Shown: one piece after another, positions 6,455-14,234 of the stretch
How the letters are laid out: each line of letters opens with the position of its first letter
How positions within the stretch are numbered: the first letter of the stretch is position 1
DNA from: an uncultured Collinsella sp.
Lineage (GTDB): Bacteria > Actinomycetota > Coriobacteriia > Coriobacteriales > Coriobacteriaceae
Length of the DNA: 35,140 bases
Direction of reading: 5' to 3'
Assembly (NCBI GenBank): GCA_959026535.1
Contig: CAUFMB010000022.1
Location: 1 to 35,140, forward strand
Notes under the pieces: generated by a model
The model's database searches: none
What the model was told of the DNA's origin: nothing
The model's input: only the letters and a program-made list of their open reading frames with translations
Made by a program: the position numbers and the translations under genes

Positions 6455-7906
6455 GTGGCAGGCTGGAATCTGACCGGCAATACCGTTTCCGCCGAGTTCG
6501 ACGGATCGGACGAGCAGGAGCGCAAAGAGCTCAGCGTGAGCCAAGCGGTGGAGATCGCCGCCGGCGCGCTCGATGCCATTCCGCAGCTGAGCGTTTTGGG
6601 TGAGGTCACGGGTTTTCGTGGTCCCAATGCCCGAAGCGGCCACTGCTACTTCCAAATCAAGGACGACTCGGCGGCCGTCGACTGCATCATCTGGAAGGGC
6701 GCCTACCTTAAGCGCACCTTCGATCTGCGCGACGGCATGCAGGTAAGCTTTAAGGGCAGCTTCAATCTCTACAAGCCTACGGGTCGCATGAGCTTCGTCG
6801 CCCGCTCGTTCTCGCTGGCGGGGGAGGGCTTGCTGCGTCAGCAGGTGGCTCAGTTGGCCGAAAAGCTACGCCGCGAGGGCCTGATGGACGAAGCGCGCAA
6901 GCGCCGCATCCCGGTGTTTTGCTCGCGCGTGGCGGTTGTCACCTCGCTTTCGGGCGCCGTAATCGACGACGTCAAGCGTACGCTGCGCCGTCGCAACCCG
7001 CTCGTCGAGCTTGTCTGCGTGGGCGCAAAGGTCCAGGGCGAGGGTGCGCCGGCAGAGCTTATTGAAGGCTTGCGTCGCGCCGCTGCCATTACGCCGGCGC
7101 CCGATTGCATTTTGCTCGTGCGTGGCGGCGGTTCCTTCGAGGACCTCATGACCTTTAACGACGAGGAGCTTGCCCGTGCGGTGGCAGCCTGTCCCGTGCC
7201 CGTGGTGACGGGCATTGGGCATGAGCCCGATACCTCGATCTGCGACATGGTGAGCGACCGTCGCGCCTCCACGCCCACGGCTGCGGCAGAATCGGTGGCG
7301 CCGGCTATGACGGAGTTGGTCGATGTGCTCGAGACGCGCCATCAGCGTCTGGGCGCCGCGATGGCATCGATGATTGGGTCGGCCCAGGTCGACCTGGAGA
7401 TGCTCGATCAGCGCGGTCGCCGTGCCTGGGATACCTATACGGCTCGCTTGGGCGATGCGCTCGATGCGGCTGCGTGCCGCCCGTGCCTCAACGACCCAAC
7501 GTTTATGGTTGAGCGTCGCGAGTCTGAGCTTGCCCTGACGGCCGATCGTTTGTCCGGCGCCATAACGCGTTCGGTTGGGGCATTCCGCTCCAACTTTGAG
7601 CGTCTGCCCGAGCGCTTGATCGCAAGCACCTCAGGACTCGATGGCAAGCGCCATGCGCTCACGCTCGCAAGCTCCCGCCTGGAGCATCAGGGGCGCACGA
7701 TGCTCAACAAGCCAGCATCCGACCTGGGCCGTGCGGCAGCCTCGCTCGATGCCCTGTCGCCGCTCAAGGTGCTTGCCCGTGGTTATTCCATCGCGTACAG
7801 CGATGATGGGGTGGCCACGAGCGCCAAGACCTTTAAGCCCGGTGATGCCATTCGCGTGCGCATGGCAGACGGCAACGTGGCGGCAACGGTCGATACGGTC
7901 GAGTAG
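6455..7906 (+). CDS. xseA: Exodeoxyribonuclease VII large subunit
   Basis: 483 residues from a GTG start. An OB-fold DNA-binding domain covers about residues 28-125 (LGEVTGFRGPNARSGHCYFQIKD), then the catalytic domain with VVTSLSGAVIDDVKRTLRRRNP, the family's VRGGGSFEDL block and GIGHEPDTSICD, and a long helical C-terminal part. Together with XseB it degrades single-stranded DNA. Frames open at 6428 and 6437, but AAAGGGGG at 6444-6450 points to the GTG at 6455. It is 42 bp upstream of xseB, so the two form one transcription unit. Confidence 0.93.
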   Translation: MAGWNLTGNTVSAEFDGSDEQERKELSVSQAVEIAAGALDAIPQLSVLGEVTGFRGPNARSGHCYFQIKDDSAAVDCIIWKGAYLKRTFDLRDGMQVSFKGSFNLYKPTGRMSFVARSFSLAGEGLLRQQVAQLAEKLRREGLMDEARKRRIPVFCSRVAVVTSLSGAVIDDVKRTLRRRNPLVELVCVGAKVQGEGAPAELIEGLRRAAAITPAPDCILLVRGGGSFEDLMTFNDEELARAVAACPVPVVTGIGHEPDTSICDMVSDRRASTPTAAAESVAPAMTELVDVLETRHQRLGAAMASMIGSAQVDLEMLDQRGRRAWDTYTARLGDALDAAACRPCLNDPTFMVERRESELALTADRLSGAITRSVGAFRSNFERLPERLIASTSGLDGKRHALTLASSRLEHQGRTMLNKPASDLGRAAASLDALSPLKVLARGYSIAYSDDGVATSAKTFKPGDAIRVRMADGNVAATVDTVE

Positions 7907-7948
7907 GCCGCGTTTCATAGCGATAAACCTTTAGGAAAGGAAACAGAT

Positions 7949-8215
7949 ATGGCAGAGAAGACCCCGGTCGAGCAGCTTACGTACAAGCAGGCTTCACAGG
8001 AGTTGGAGCTCATCATCCGCAGCTTGGAGTCGGGTGATATGGAGCTCGAGGAGTCGCTTGAGAGCTACACCCGCGGCGTCGAGCTCCTCAAGAGCCTGCG
8101 CACCCGCCTGTCCGATGCCGAGCAGAAGGTCTCGGTGCTCCTGAAGGACGTCGACGGCAACGACGTGCTCGCCGACGGCGAGGCTGCCAACACCGACGAC
8201 AACCTTTCTTTCTAA
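7949..8215 (+). CDS. xseB: Exodeoxyribonuclease VII small subunit
   Basis: 88 residues with the XseB pattern: two amphipathic helices (TYKQASQELELIIRSLESGD, then LEESLESYTRGVELLKSLRTRL) and an acidic tail. Several copies bind the XseA C-terminal helices to make the active nuclease. The ribosome site AGGAAAGG precedes the ATG. The unusually long acidic end (DGNDVLADGEAANTDDN) is not part of the conserved core. Confidence 0.93.
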   Translation: MAEKTPVEQLTYKQASQELELIIRSLESGDMELEESLESYTRGVELLKSLRTRLSDAEQKVSVLLKDVDGNDVLADGEAANTDDNLSF

Positions 8216-8264
8216 CCATCCCGACCAAATATAATTACCTTGGTCTGTGAGAAAGGAACCAACC

Positions 8265-8600
8265 ATGTGTGATTGCATCTTCTGCAAAATTGCCAACCAC
8301 GAGATCCCCTCGACCGTCGTCTACGAGGATGACCAGGTCATCGCGTTCGACGACCTCAATCCCCAGGCGCCGGTCCACACGCTCGTGATCCCCAAGAAGC
8401 ACTACAGTGACATCGCCGATAACGTGCCCGCCGAGACCATGGGCGCCATGGCCCACGCCATCCAGGAGGTCGCCAAGGCCAAGGGTCTGGAGGACGGTTT
8501 CCGCGTCATCTCCAACAAGGGCGTCAACGCCGGTCAGACCGTCATGCACTTCCACATGCACGTCCTCGGCGGCAAGAACCTGGGCGAGAACCTCATCTGA
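8265..8600 (+). CDS. HIT-family nucleotide-binding protein (HinT-like)
   Basis: 111 residues. The N-terminus has the CxxC pair of HinT proteins (CDCIFCKI), and the histidine triad is HFHMHVLGG near residues 97-105. HinT enzymes hydrolyse AMP-linked nucleoside phosphoramidates. The ATG at 8265 follows AAAGGAA; a GTG at 8247 is in frame but has no ribosome site. It is 49 bp after xseB and ends before a strong hairpin, so it may share the xse transcript. Confidence 0.93.
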   Translation: MCDCIFCKIANHEIPSTVVYEDDQVIAFDDLNPQAPVHTLVIPKKHYSDIADNVPAETMGAMAHAIQEVAKAKGLEDGFRVISNKGVNAGQTVMHFHMHVLGGKNLGENLI

Positions 8601-8660
8601 GGACGCCTCTTCCGTGCAATGAAACGGAAGCTCAGGCACCGATAACTTATATATCAACGT

Positions 8661-8694
8661 AATAAACCCGAGCGCGAGGGCGTTTGGGTTTATT
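8661..8694 (+). terminator. Hairpin between HIT gene and ackA1
   Basis: A 15-bp stem pairs 8661-8675 with 8680-8694 (three G-U pairs) around a four-base loop. The A-rich left and T-rich right ends suggest a bidirectional terminator. It also lies 53 bp before the ackA1 start. Confidence 0.65.
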
Positions 8695-8747
8695 ATTGAA
8701 GCGTATGTAACCTGGCGGCGCCACACCGCCTGTTAGTAGGGAGACAC

Positions 8748-9926
8748 ATGAACGTTCTGGTCGTCAACGCAGGATCTTCGACGCTTAAGTATCAGGTCAT
8801 CGATACCAAGTCCCACAAGGTGTCCGCAAAGGGCTCCTGCGAGCGCGTCTGCTTTACCGGCGGTACCTTCACCCACGCTGCCAACGGTTCCAAGAAGGTG
8901 ACCGAGAACATCGAGTTCCCCGACCACAAGGTCGCCATCGAGGTCGTCCTGAAGGACCTCGAGGCCAACGGCGTCAAGATCGAGGGCATCGGCCACCGTA
9001 TCGTTCAGGGCGGTTGGTACTTCGGCGATTCCTCCCTCGTCGACGAGGACGTCCTCGCCAAGATCCGCGAGGTCGCTCCGCTCGCCCCGCTGCACAACAA
9101 CCCCGAGGCCAACGTTATCGAGTACTGCCTCGAGCAGTATCCCGACCTGCCCAACGTCACGGTCTACGACACTGCTTTCCACTTCAATATGCCCGAGGTC
9201 GCCAAGACTTACGCCCTGCCCAAGGACGTTTGCGACAAGCTGCACATTCGTAAGTACGGCGCCCACGGCACCAGCTACCGTTACATCTCCAAGAAGGTTG
9301 CCGAGATGACCAACGGCGAGGCTCGCAAGGTCGTCGTGTGCCACATCGGTTCCGGTGCTTCCCTGTGCGCCATCGAGGACGGCAAGTGCATGGACACCAC
9401 CATGGGCTTGACCCCGCTCGACGGTGTCATGATGGGCACCCGCTGCGGCTCCATCGACCCTGCTACCGTGTGCTACCTGCAGCGCGAAGGCGGCTACACC
9501 TTCGACGAGGTCGACGAGATGATGAACAAGAAGTCCGGCCTTTTGGCTGTGACCGGCGGCAAGACCAACGACTGCCGCAACGTTGAGGAGCTCGCCGCTG
9601 CCGGCGACCCCGAGGCCCAGCTCGCCTTCGACATGTTCGTCTACAAGATTGCCGCCAAGGCCGCCGAGATGGCCACTTCCATGTGCGGCATGGACACCCT
9701 GGTCTTTACCGCCGGCATCGGCGAGCACGCTCCGGCCGTTCGCGCTGGCGTGGCCGACCGTCTGGCCTTTATGGGCGTCAAGATGGACCATGCCCGCAAC
9801 GCCCTGCGCGGCGACGGCGCTTGGTGCCTGTCCGCCAAGGATTCCAAGGTCAAGATCTTCGTCATCCCCACGGATGAGGAGTTCATGATCGCTTCCGACG
9901 TCGAGCGCATCGTCAACAGCAAGTAA
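8748..9926 (+). CDS. ackA: Acetate kinase, first copy
   Basis: 392 residues, full family length. The N-terminal phosphate-binding signature NAGSSTLK (7-14) is intact, as are GIGHRIVQGG, PLAPLHN, MGLTPLDG and the C-terminal FTAGIGEH. It converts acetyl phosphate plus ADP to acetate plus ATP. Two positions differ from the tandem copy and from the usual family pattern: HGTSH reads HGTSY (Tyr177) and H-[LIV]-G-N-G reads HIGSG (Ser202 in place of Asn). The Asn position lies in the active site of characterised acetate kinases, so activity or preferred acyl substrate may differ. Codon use is strongly biased to C-ending codons, suggesting high expression. A terminator follows, so it is probably transcribed separately from the second copy. 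Confidence 0.92.
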   Translation: MNVLVVNAGSSTLKYQVIDTKSHKVSAKGSCERVCFTGGTFTHAANGSKKVTENIEFPDHKVAIEVVLKDLEANGVKIEGIGHRIVQGGWYFGDSSLVDEDVLAKIREVAPLAPLHNNPEANVIEYCLEQYPDLPNVTVYDTAFHFNMPEVAKTYALPKDVCDKLHIRKYGAHGTSYRYISKKVAEMTNGEARKVVVCHIGSGASLCAIEDGKCMDTTMGLTPLDGVMMGTRCGSIDPATVCYLQREGGYTFDEVDEMMNKKSGLLAVTGGKTNDCRNVEELAAAGDPEAQLAFDMFVYKIAAKAAEMATSMCGMDTLVFTAGIGEHAPAVRAGVADRLAFMGVKMDHARNALRGDGAWCLSAKDSKVKIFVIPTDEEFMIASDVERIVNSK

Positions 9927-9937
9927 TTGCAAGAGGG

Positions 9938-9976
9938 GAGGGGCTGGACGACCAAGTGCCGTTCAGCCCCTCTTTT
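9938..9976 (+). terminator. Terminator after ackA1
   Basis: A 9-bp stem gaggggctg (9938-9946) / cagcccctc (9964-9972) is followed by TTTT. It is 11 bp beyond the ackA1 stop. Confidence 0.85.
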
Positions 9977-10090
9977 GCGCTCGTTTGGCGATATGTCTGA
10001 TAGCTATTTATCAAGATGTGATAACTTCTTATTAAAATGCGGTCGCCTTAAGAGGTCTGCGTCGACCGTATTGCACTGCAAAGGAGTCTC

Positions 10091-11269
10091 ATGAACGTAC
10101 TTGTTGTCAACGCCGGCAGCTCAAGTCTTAAATATCAGCTTCTGGATACCGATACCCGCGAGGTTTTCGCCAAGGGCAACTGCGAGCGTATCGGCTCGGA
10201 CATGGGTATCTTTGGTCATTCCGAGAACGGTGGCGCCAAGCAGACCGAGGAGGTTCCCTTCCCCGATCATCGCTCTGCTATCGCTCGCGTGCTCGAGGAG
10301 CTCGAGAAGACCGACTTTACGATCGATGGCATCGGCCACCGTATCGTTCAGGGCGGCTGGCACTTCGATGATTCCGCAGTCGTTGACGACGAGGTCATGG
10401 CTAAGATCCTTGAGGTGGCCCCGCTCGCCCCACTGCACAATTACGGCGAGGCCGCGGCAATCGAATACTGCCGCGAGAAGTATCCGGAGCTGCCCAACGT
10501 GGCCGTCTTCGACACCTCGTTCCACATGACCATGCCCGAGGTTGCCTACACCTACGCGCTGCCCAAGGACGTGTGCGACAAGTACCATGTGCGCAAGTAC
10601 GGCGCCCACGGTACGAGCCACCGCTACGAGTGGATGATGGCAAAGGAGATTCTGGGCTCGTGCTGCCACCGTCTGCTTTCGTGCCATCTGGGCAACGGCG
10701 CTTCGCTCGCCGCCATTGAGGACGGCGTTTGCCGCGACACCACGATGGGGCTCACGCCGCTCGACGGCCTGATGATGGGCACCCGTTGTGGTTCCATTGA
10801 CCCTGCCACCGTGTGCTACCTTCAGCGCGAGGGCGGCTACAGCTATCAAGAAGTCGATGACATGATGAACAAGCAGTCTGGTCTGCTTGCCATCTCGGGT
10901 ATCTCCAACGACGCCCGCGACATCCGTACGCGCGCCTCCGAGGGAGACGAGCGCTGCCTGCTCGCCTTCGACATGTTTGCCTACAAGGCCATGCAGCAGG
11001 CCGGTTCCATGATCGCCTCCATGGCGGGCGTGGATACCATCACCTTTACCGCCGGCATCGGCGAGAACGACTGGTCGATCCGCAAGGCCTTCTGCGACTG
11101 CTTTGAGTGGCTGGGCGTGCGTATCGACAACAACAAGAACCGCGAGGCCGTGGGCAACGGCCCGCAGGTCATCAGCGCCGCCGGCTCTTCCGTCACGGTC
11201 ATGGTCATCCCCACCGACGAGGAATACATGATCGCCCGCGACGTCGAGCGTCTGACCAAGAACAACTAG
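10091..11269 (+). CDS. ackA: Acetate kinase, second copy
   Basis: 392 residues, collinear with the first copy, with long identical blocks such as GIGHRIVQGGW, YALPKDVCDK and MMGTRCGSIDPATVCYL. Here the active-site patterns are canonical: NAGSSSLK (7-14), HGTSH (173-177) and HLGNG (199-203). Reaction: acetyl phosphate plus ADP to acetate plus ATP, working with phosphotransacetylase encoded convergently just downstream. The ribosome site AAGGAG precedes the ATG. Its separation from copy 1 by a terminator and about 110 bp of AT-rich sequence suggests its own promoter. The copies are clearly paralogues, but much more diverged than the two arcA genes. Confidence 0.94.
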   Translation: MNVLVVNAGSSSLKYQLLDTDTREVFAKGNCERIGSDMGIFGHSENGGAKQTEEVPFPDHRSAIARVLEELEKTDFTIDGIGHRIVQGGWHFDDSAVVDDEVMAKILEVAPLAPLHNYGEAAAIEYCREKYPELPNVAVFDTSFHMTMPEVAYTYALPKDVCDKYHVRKYGAHGTSHRYEWMMAKEILGSCCHRLLSCHLGNGASLAAIEDGVCRDTTMGLTPLDGLMMGTRCGSIDPATVCYLQREGGYSYQEVDDMMNKQSGLLAISGISNDARDIRTRASEGDERCLLAFDMFAYKAMQQAGSMIASMAGVDTITFTAGIGENDWSIRKAFCDCFEWLGVRIDNNKNREAVGNGPQVISAAGSSVTVMVIPTDEEYMIARDVERLTKNN

Positions 11270-11290
11270 CGTGCCCGTTTGCATGTAAAC

Positions 11291-11326
11291 GAAAGGCCTC
11301 CAGAGCAACAGCTCCGGGGGCCTTTT
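11291..11326 (+). terminator. Terminator after ackA2
   Basis: aaaggcctcc (11291-11300) pairs with ggggggccttt-type sequence at 11315-11324, with an inner GAGC/GCTC stem, followed by a T run. Confidence 0.85.
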
Positions 11327-11352
11327 TGTTGGCAGACGGACAGCGGAAACCC

Positions 11353-11570
11353 CATCCCATTTCAAACTGAAATTCTGGGACACGCCTTCCGGTTGAGGCA
11401 CGTTGCGGAAAGTGCGACCCACAATAAAGCAAAATTCCGTCCCACAGTTTCCCAAACAGCCCCCAAGTGGAAGCTACATCCCACAATCCGCCTTCAAACC
11501 GGGACATGCTTTCCGATGGCCAGACATCGAACCGCAGCCAACATTTCGGTCCCAAAGTGATCACCGCCAG
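11353..11570. repeat. Degenerate tandem repeat, about 62-bp period
   Basis: Related units start near 11353, 11415, 11477 and about 11540. Each opens with a [CT]CCCA core (catccca, cgaccca, catccca, ggtccca), and the first three carry a GGGAC or GTCCC element 20-25 bp later. Units 1 and 3 share catccca, ttcaaac and gggaca[ct]gc[ct]ttccg. The region has no convincing gene: the open frames on both strands have no ribosome site and no recognisable domain. It may be a decayed gene or a dispersed repeat. Confidence 0.45.
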
Positions 11571-11676
11571 CAACGCCTGTACTCCCAACAACGGCACCCA
11601 TCCATTCAGATTTTCAGCCCCAGCTCGTTGCCAAGCCGCCGTCCACTCCAGATGCCCCGATTGCCACGTAGCGGCA

Positions 11677-11803
11677 GGGACCCTACAGGGTAAAGCTCTG
11701 AAAACTTTCCGCAGGACGGAGGAAGCCCCCGCCGCACGTAGTGCGCAGCGGGGGCTTCCGACATGTCCGAGGACGTTTTCAGAGCTTTACCCTGTAGGGT
11801 CCC
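11677..11803. repeat. Giant palindrome between convergent ackA2 and pta
   Basis: Arms 11677-11705 and 11775-11803 are a perfect 29-bp inverted repeat. Inside is a second perfect 12-bp stem (11721-11732 with 11748-11759), capped by a further cgcac/gtgcg pair. The element ends 15 bp before the pta stop. It probably separates the two convergent transcripts, either as a bidirectional terminator or as a double-stranded RNA processing site. No U-tract is present. Confidence 0.85.
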
Positions 11804-11818
11804 GAGGGGATATGTACG

Positions 11819-12799
11819 CTACTCAGCCATCTGAGCCTGGACGGCGGTGATGGCCACGACACCCACGATGTCGTCGGCAGAGCAGCCGCGCGACAGGTCG
11901 TTGACCGGCTTGGCGATGCCCTGCAGGATGGGGCCGTAGGCGTCAGCGCCGGCGAAGCGCTGGACCAGCTTGTAGCCGATGTTGCCGGCCTCGAGGTCGG
12001 GGAACACGAGCACGTTGGCCTTACCGGCAACGGAGGAGCCGGGAGCCTTGAGCTGGGCGACGGTGGGGACGATAGCGGCGTCGAGCTGCAGATCGCCATC
12101 GATGGCGAGCTCGGGAGCCTTCTCCTTGCAGAACTTCACGGCCTCCTGGACCTTCTTGGCGACCTCGCCACCGGCGGAGCCCATGGTGGAGTAGGAGAGC
12201 ATAGCCACGTGCGGCTCAACGTTGCCCATAAAGGTGGACCAGGAGTGCGCGGAGGCGATTGCAATCTCGGAGAGCTCGTCAGAGGACGGGTTGATGTTGA
12301 GGCCGCAGTCGGCGAAGATCAGCGTGCCGTCGGTACCGAACTGCGGGGTGTCGGTGCACATCACGAAGAAGGCCGAGACCAGCTTGGTGCCCGGGGCGGT
12401 CTTGAGGATCTGAAGCGCGGGGCGCAGGGTGTCGGCCGTGGAGTGGCAGGCGCCGGAGACCAGGCCGTCGGCGTCGCCCATCTTGACCATCATGGTGCCA
12501 AAGTAGGTGGCGTCCATCACCTGGGCGCGAGCCTGCTCGATGGTGACACCCTTCTTGGCGCGGAGCTCGGCAAACTTCTGCGCATACTCCTCGTGCTTCT
12601 CGGCGTTGCGCGGGTCGATGACGGTGGCGCCGGGAACGTCGATCTCGTCAGGGTTGCCCAGGATGACGAGCTTTGCCAGGCCCTCCTCGATGATTTTGTT
12701 TGCCGCGACAATGGTACGCGGATCCTCGCCCTCGGGCAGGACGATGGTCTTAAGGTCGGCCTTGGCGGCAGACTTCATACGGTTTAGGAAATCGCTCAT
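11819..12799 (-). CDS. pta: Phosphate acetyltransferase
   Basis: 326 residues, the short single-domain Pta form. It shows the family's N-terminal LKTIVLPEGEDPRTIVAA, the substrate-site GLVSGACHSTADTLRPALQIL block near residues 110-130, and the C-terminal LVFPDLEAGNIGYKLVQRFAGADAYGPILQG. It interconverts acetyl-CoA plus phosphate and acetyl phosphate plus CoA, feeding the acetate kinases. The ribosome site AAGGAG precedes the ATG. It is unusual that it faces the ackA genes tail to tail rather than being in one operon. Confidence 0.95.
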   Translation of the reverse strand: MSDFLNRMKSAAKADLKTIVLPEGEDPRTIVAANKIIEEGLAKLVILGNPDEIDVPGATVIDPRNAEKHEEYAQKFAELRAKKGVTIEQARAQVMDATYFGTMMVKMGDADGLVSGACHSTADTLRPALQILKTAPGTKLVSAFFVMCTDTPQFGTDGTLIFADCGLNINPSSDELSEIAIASAHSWSTFMGNVEPHVAMLSYSTMGSAGGEVAKKVQEAVKFCKEKAPELAIDGDLQLDAAIVPTVAQLKAPGSSVAGKANVLVFPDLEAGNIGYKLVQRFAGADAYGPILQGIAKPVNDLSRGCSADDIVGVVAITAVQAQMAE

Positions 12800-12851
12800 G
12801 TTACTCCTTACAAGCGTTTTGCTAAGCTCCAGGCCCTCGGCTGTACACGAA

Positions 12852-12874
12852 TAAACCCGCTGCTAGCGGGTTTA
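12852..12874. other. Hairpin in the pta upstream region
   Basis: taaacccgct / agcgggttta form a perfect 10-bp stem around a three-base loop, 53 bp before the pta start and inside its likely 5' untranslated region. It could be an attenuator or a stabilising stem; no U-tract of note follows on either strand. Confidence 0.45.
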
Positions 12875-12926
12875 CCTTTCAATTATGTACGCCGCGGTGC
12901 TTGAGCTTTCCTTGTGTGGCAAGCTC

Positions 12927-12952
12927 ATTATAGGACGCATTAGCGCTATAAT
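12927..12952. promoter_or_regulatory. Overlapping divergent -10 elements for pta and glf
   Basis: TATAAT at 12947-12952 faces glf, and its mirror attata at 12927-12932 reads TATAAT toward pta. They form a 7-bp inverted repeat (attatag / ctataat). Neither has a good -35 hexamer at 17 bp, so an activator may be needed. Confidence 0.5.
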
Positions 12953-13031
12953 CGCTCTGATAAATATGTCTCGACGTATGTTCGAGAAAAAGCCCAGTTA
13001 AAAAGCGTGTGGCTTTTGACAAGGAGTATCG

Positions 13032-14234
13032 ATGCAGATTACCTCAGGCCTGCCTGAAGGCTTTAATGCCGGTGCGTACGACATGATCGTTGTCGGCGCC
13101 GGTTATGCCGGTGCCGTTTGCGCCCGCCGTCTTGCCGAGACCATCGGCTATCGTGTTGCCGTTTTGGAGCGCCGTAGCCACATAGCGGGCAATGCCTACG
13201 ACTGCACTGACGAGGCCGGAATCCTGATCCACGAGTACGGTCCGCATATCTATCACACCTTTAACGAGCGCGTGCACAATTTCCTGTCGCGCTTTACCAA
13301 GTGGACGGATTATCAGCACAAGGTGCTCGCCAACATCAACGGTACCCTTATGCCCGTGCCCTTCAACCATGCGAGTCTCAAGCTCGCCTTTGGTGACGAG
13401 CGCGGCGAGGAGCTGTATCAGAAGCTCGTGGAGACCTTTGGCAAGGATGTCAAGGTGCCCATCATGGAGCTGCGTAAGAAGAACGACCCGGATCTTGCCG
13501 AGGTCGCCGATTACGTCTACGAGAACGTCTTTTTGCATTACACCATGAAGCAGTGGGGCCAGACGCCCGATCAGATCGACCCCTCGATCACCGGCCGCGT
13601 TCCCGTCTTTGTGGGCGATGATGACCGCTACTTCCCGCAAGCTCCCTTCCAGGGCATGCCGCAGGAGGGCTACACGGCGCTCTTTGAGCACATGCTCGAC
13701 CACGACCTGATCGACGTGTTCTGCGACGTGGACGCCCGCGATCTCTTTGAGATCGACGAGACCACCGTCAAGATCGACGGCAAGGTCTATGGTGGCGAGA
13801 TTGTCTATACCGGTCCACTCGACGAGCTGTTCAACCTCGACTTGGGTGCGTTGCCGTACCGCACGCTCGATATGAAGTTCGAGACGCTCGATACGGACCA
13901 GTTCCAGCCCGTGGGCACCGTCAACTACACCACGAGCGAGGACTACACGCGTATCACCGAGTTCAAGAACATGACCGGTCAGGTCCTGCCCGGCAAGACC
14001 ACCATCATGAAGGAGTACTCCAAGGCCTATACGCCCGGCTCGGGCGAGACGCCGTACTACGCCATTCTTGAGCCCGAGAACCGTGAGCTCTATGAGCGCT
14101 ATCTTGAGCGCGTCCAGAACCTGACGAACTTCCACCCGGTGGGTCGTCTGGCCGAGTATCGTTACTACGATATGGATGCCGTGACCAATTCCGCCCTCGA
14201 TCTTTCGGATGAGATTATCGCCTGCCATGCATAA
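13032..14234 (+). CDS. glf: UDP-galactopyranose mutase
   Basis: 400 residues. The N-terminal FAD-binding motif is VVGAGYAGAVCARRLAE (20-36), followed by the acidic ribose-binding strand end VLERRSHIAGN. Family blocks EYGPHIYHTFN, YTMKQWG, RVPVF and YTGPLDELF are present, as is VGRLAEYRYYDMD near the C-terminus. It converts UDP-galactopyranose to UDP-galactofuranose for cell-surface glycans. About 16 residues precede the FAD fold, slightly more than usual. The ribosome site AAGGAG precedes the ATG. It overlaps the next glycosyltransferase by 8 bp. Confidence 0.96.
   Translation: MQITSGLPEGFNAGAYDMIVVGAGYAGAVCARRLAETIGYRVAVLERRSHIAGNAYDCTDEAGILIHEYGPHIYHTFNERVHNFLSRFTKWTDYQHKVLANINGTLMPVPFNHASLKLAFGDERGEELYQKLVETFGKDVKVPIMELRKKNDPDLAEVADYVYENVFLHYTMKQWGQTPDQIDPSITGRVPVFVGDDDRYFPQAPFQGMPQEGYTALFEHMLDHDLIDVFCDVDARDLFEIDETTVKIDGKVYGGEIVYTGPLDELFNLDLGALPYRTLDMKFETLDTDQFQPVGTVNYTTSEDYTRITEFKNMTGQVLPGKTTIMKEYSKAYTPGSGETPYYAILEPENRELYERYLERVQNLTNFHPVGRLAEYRYYDMDAVTNSALDLSDEIIACHA

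Noticed and set aside
11205..11597. Minus-strand 130-codon frame over the ackA2 3' end and the following gap
   Set aside because: It overlaps ackA2 and its terminator, has no ribosome site, and its apparent repetitiveness comes from the degenerate DNA repeat. A decayed gene remains possible.
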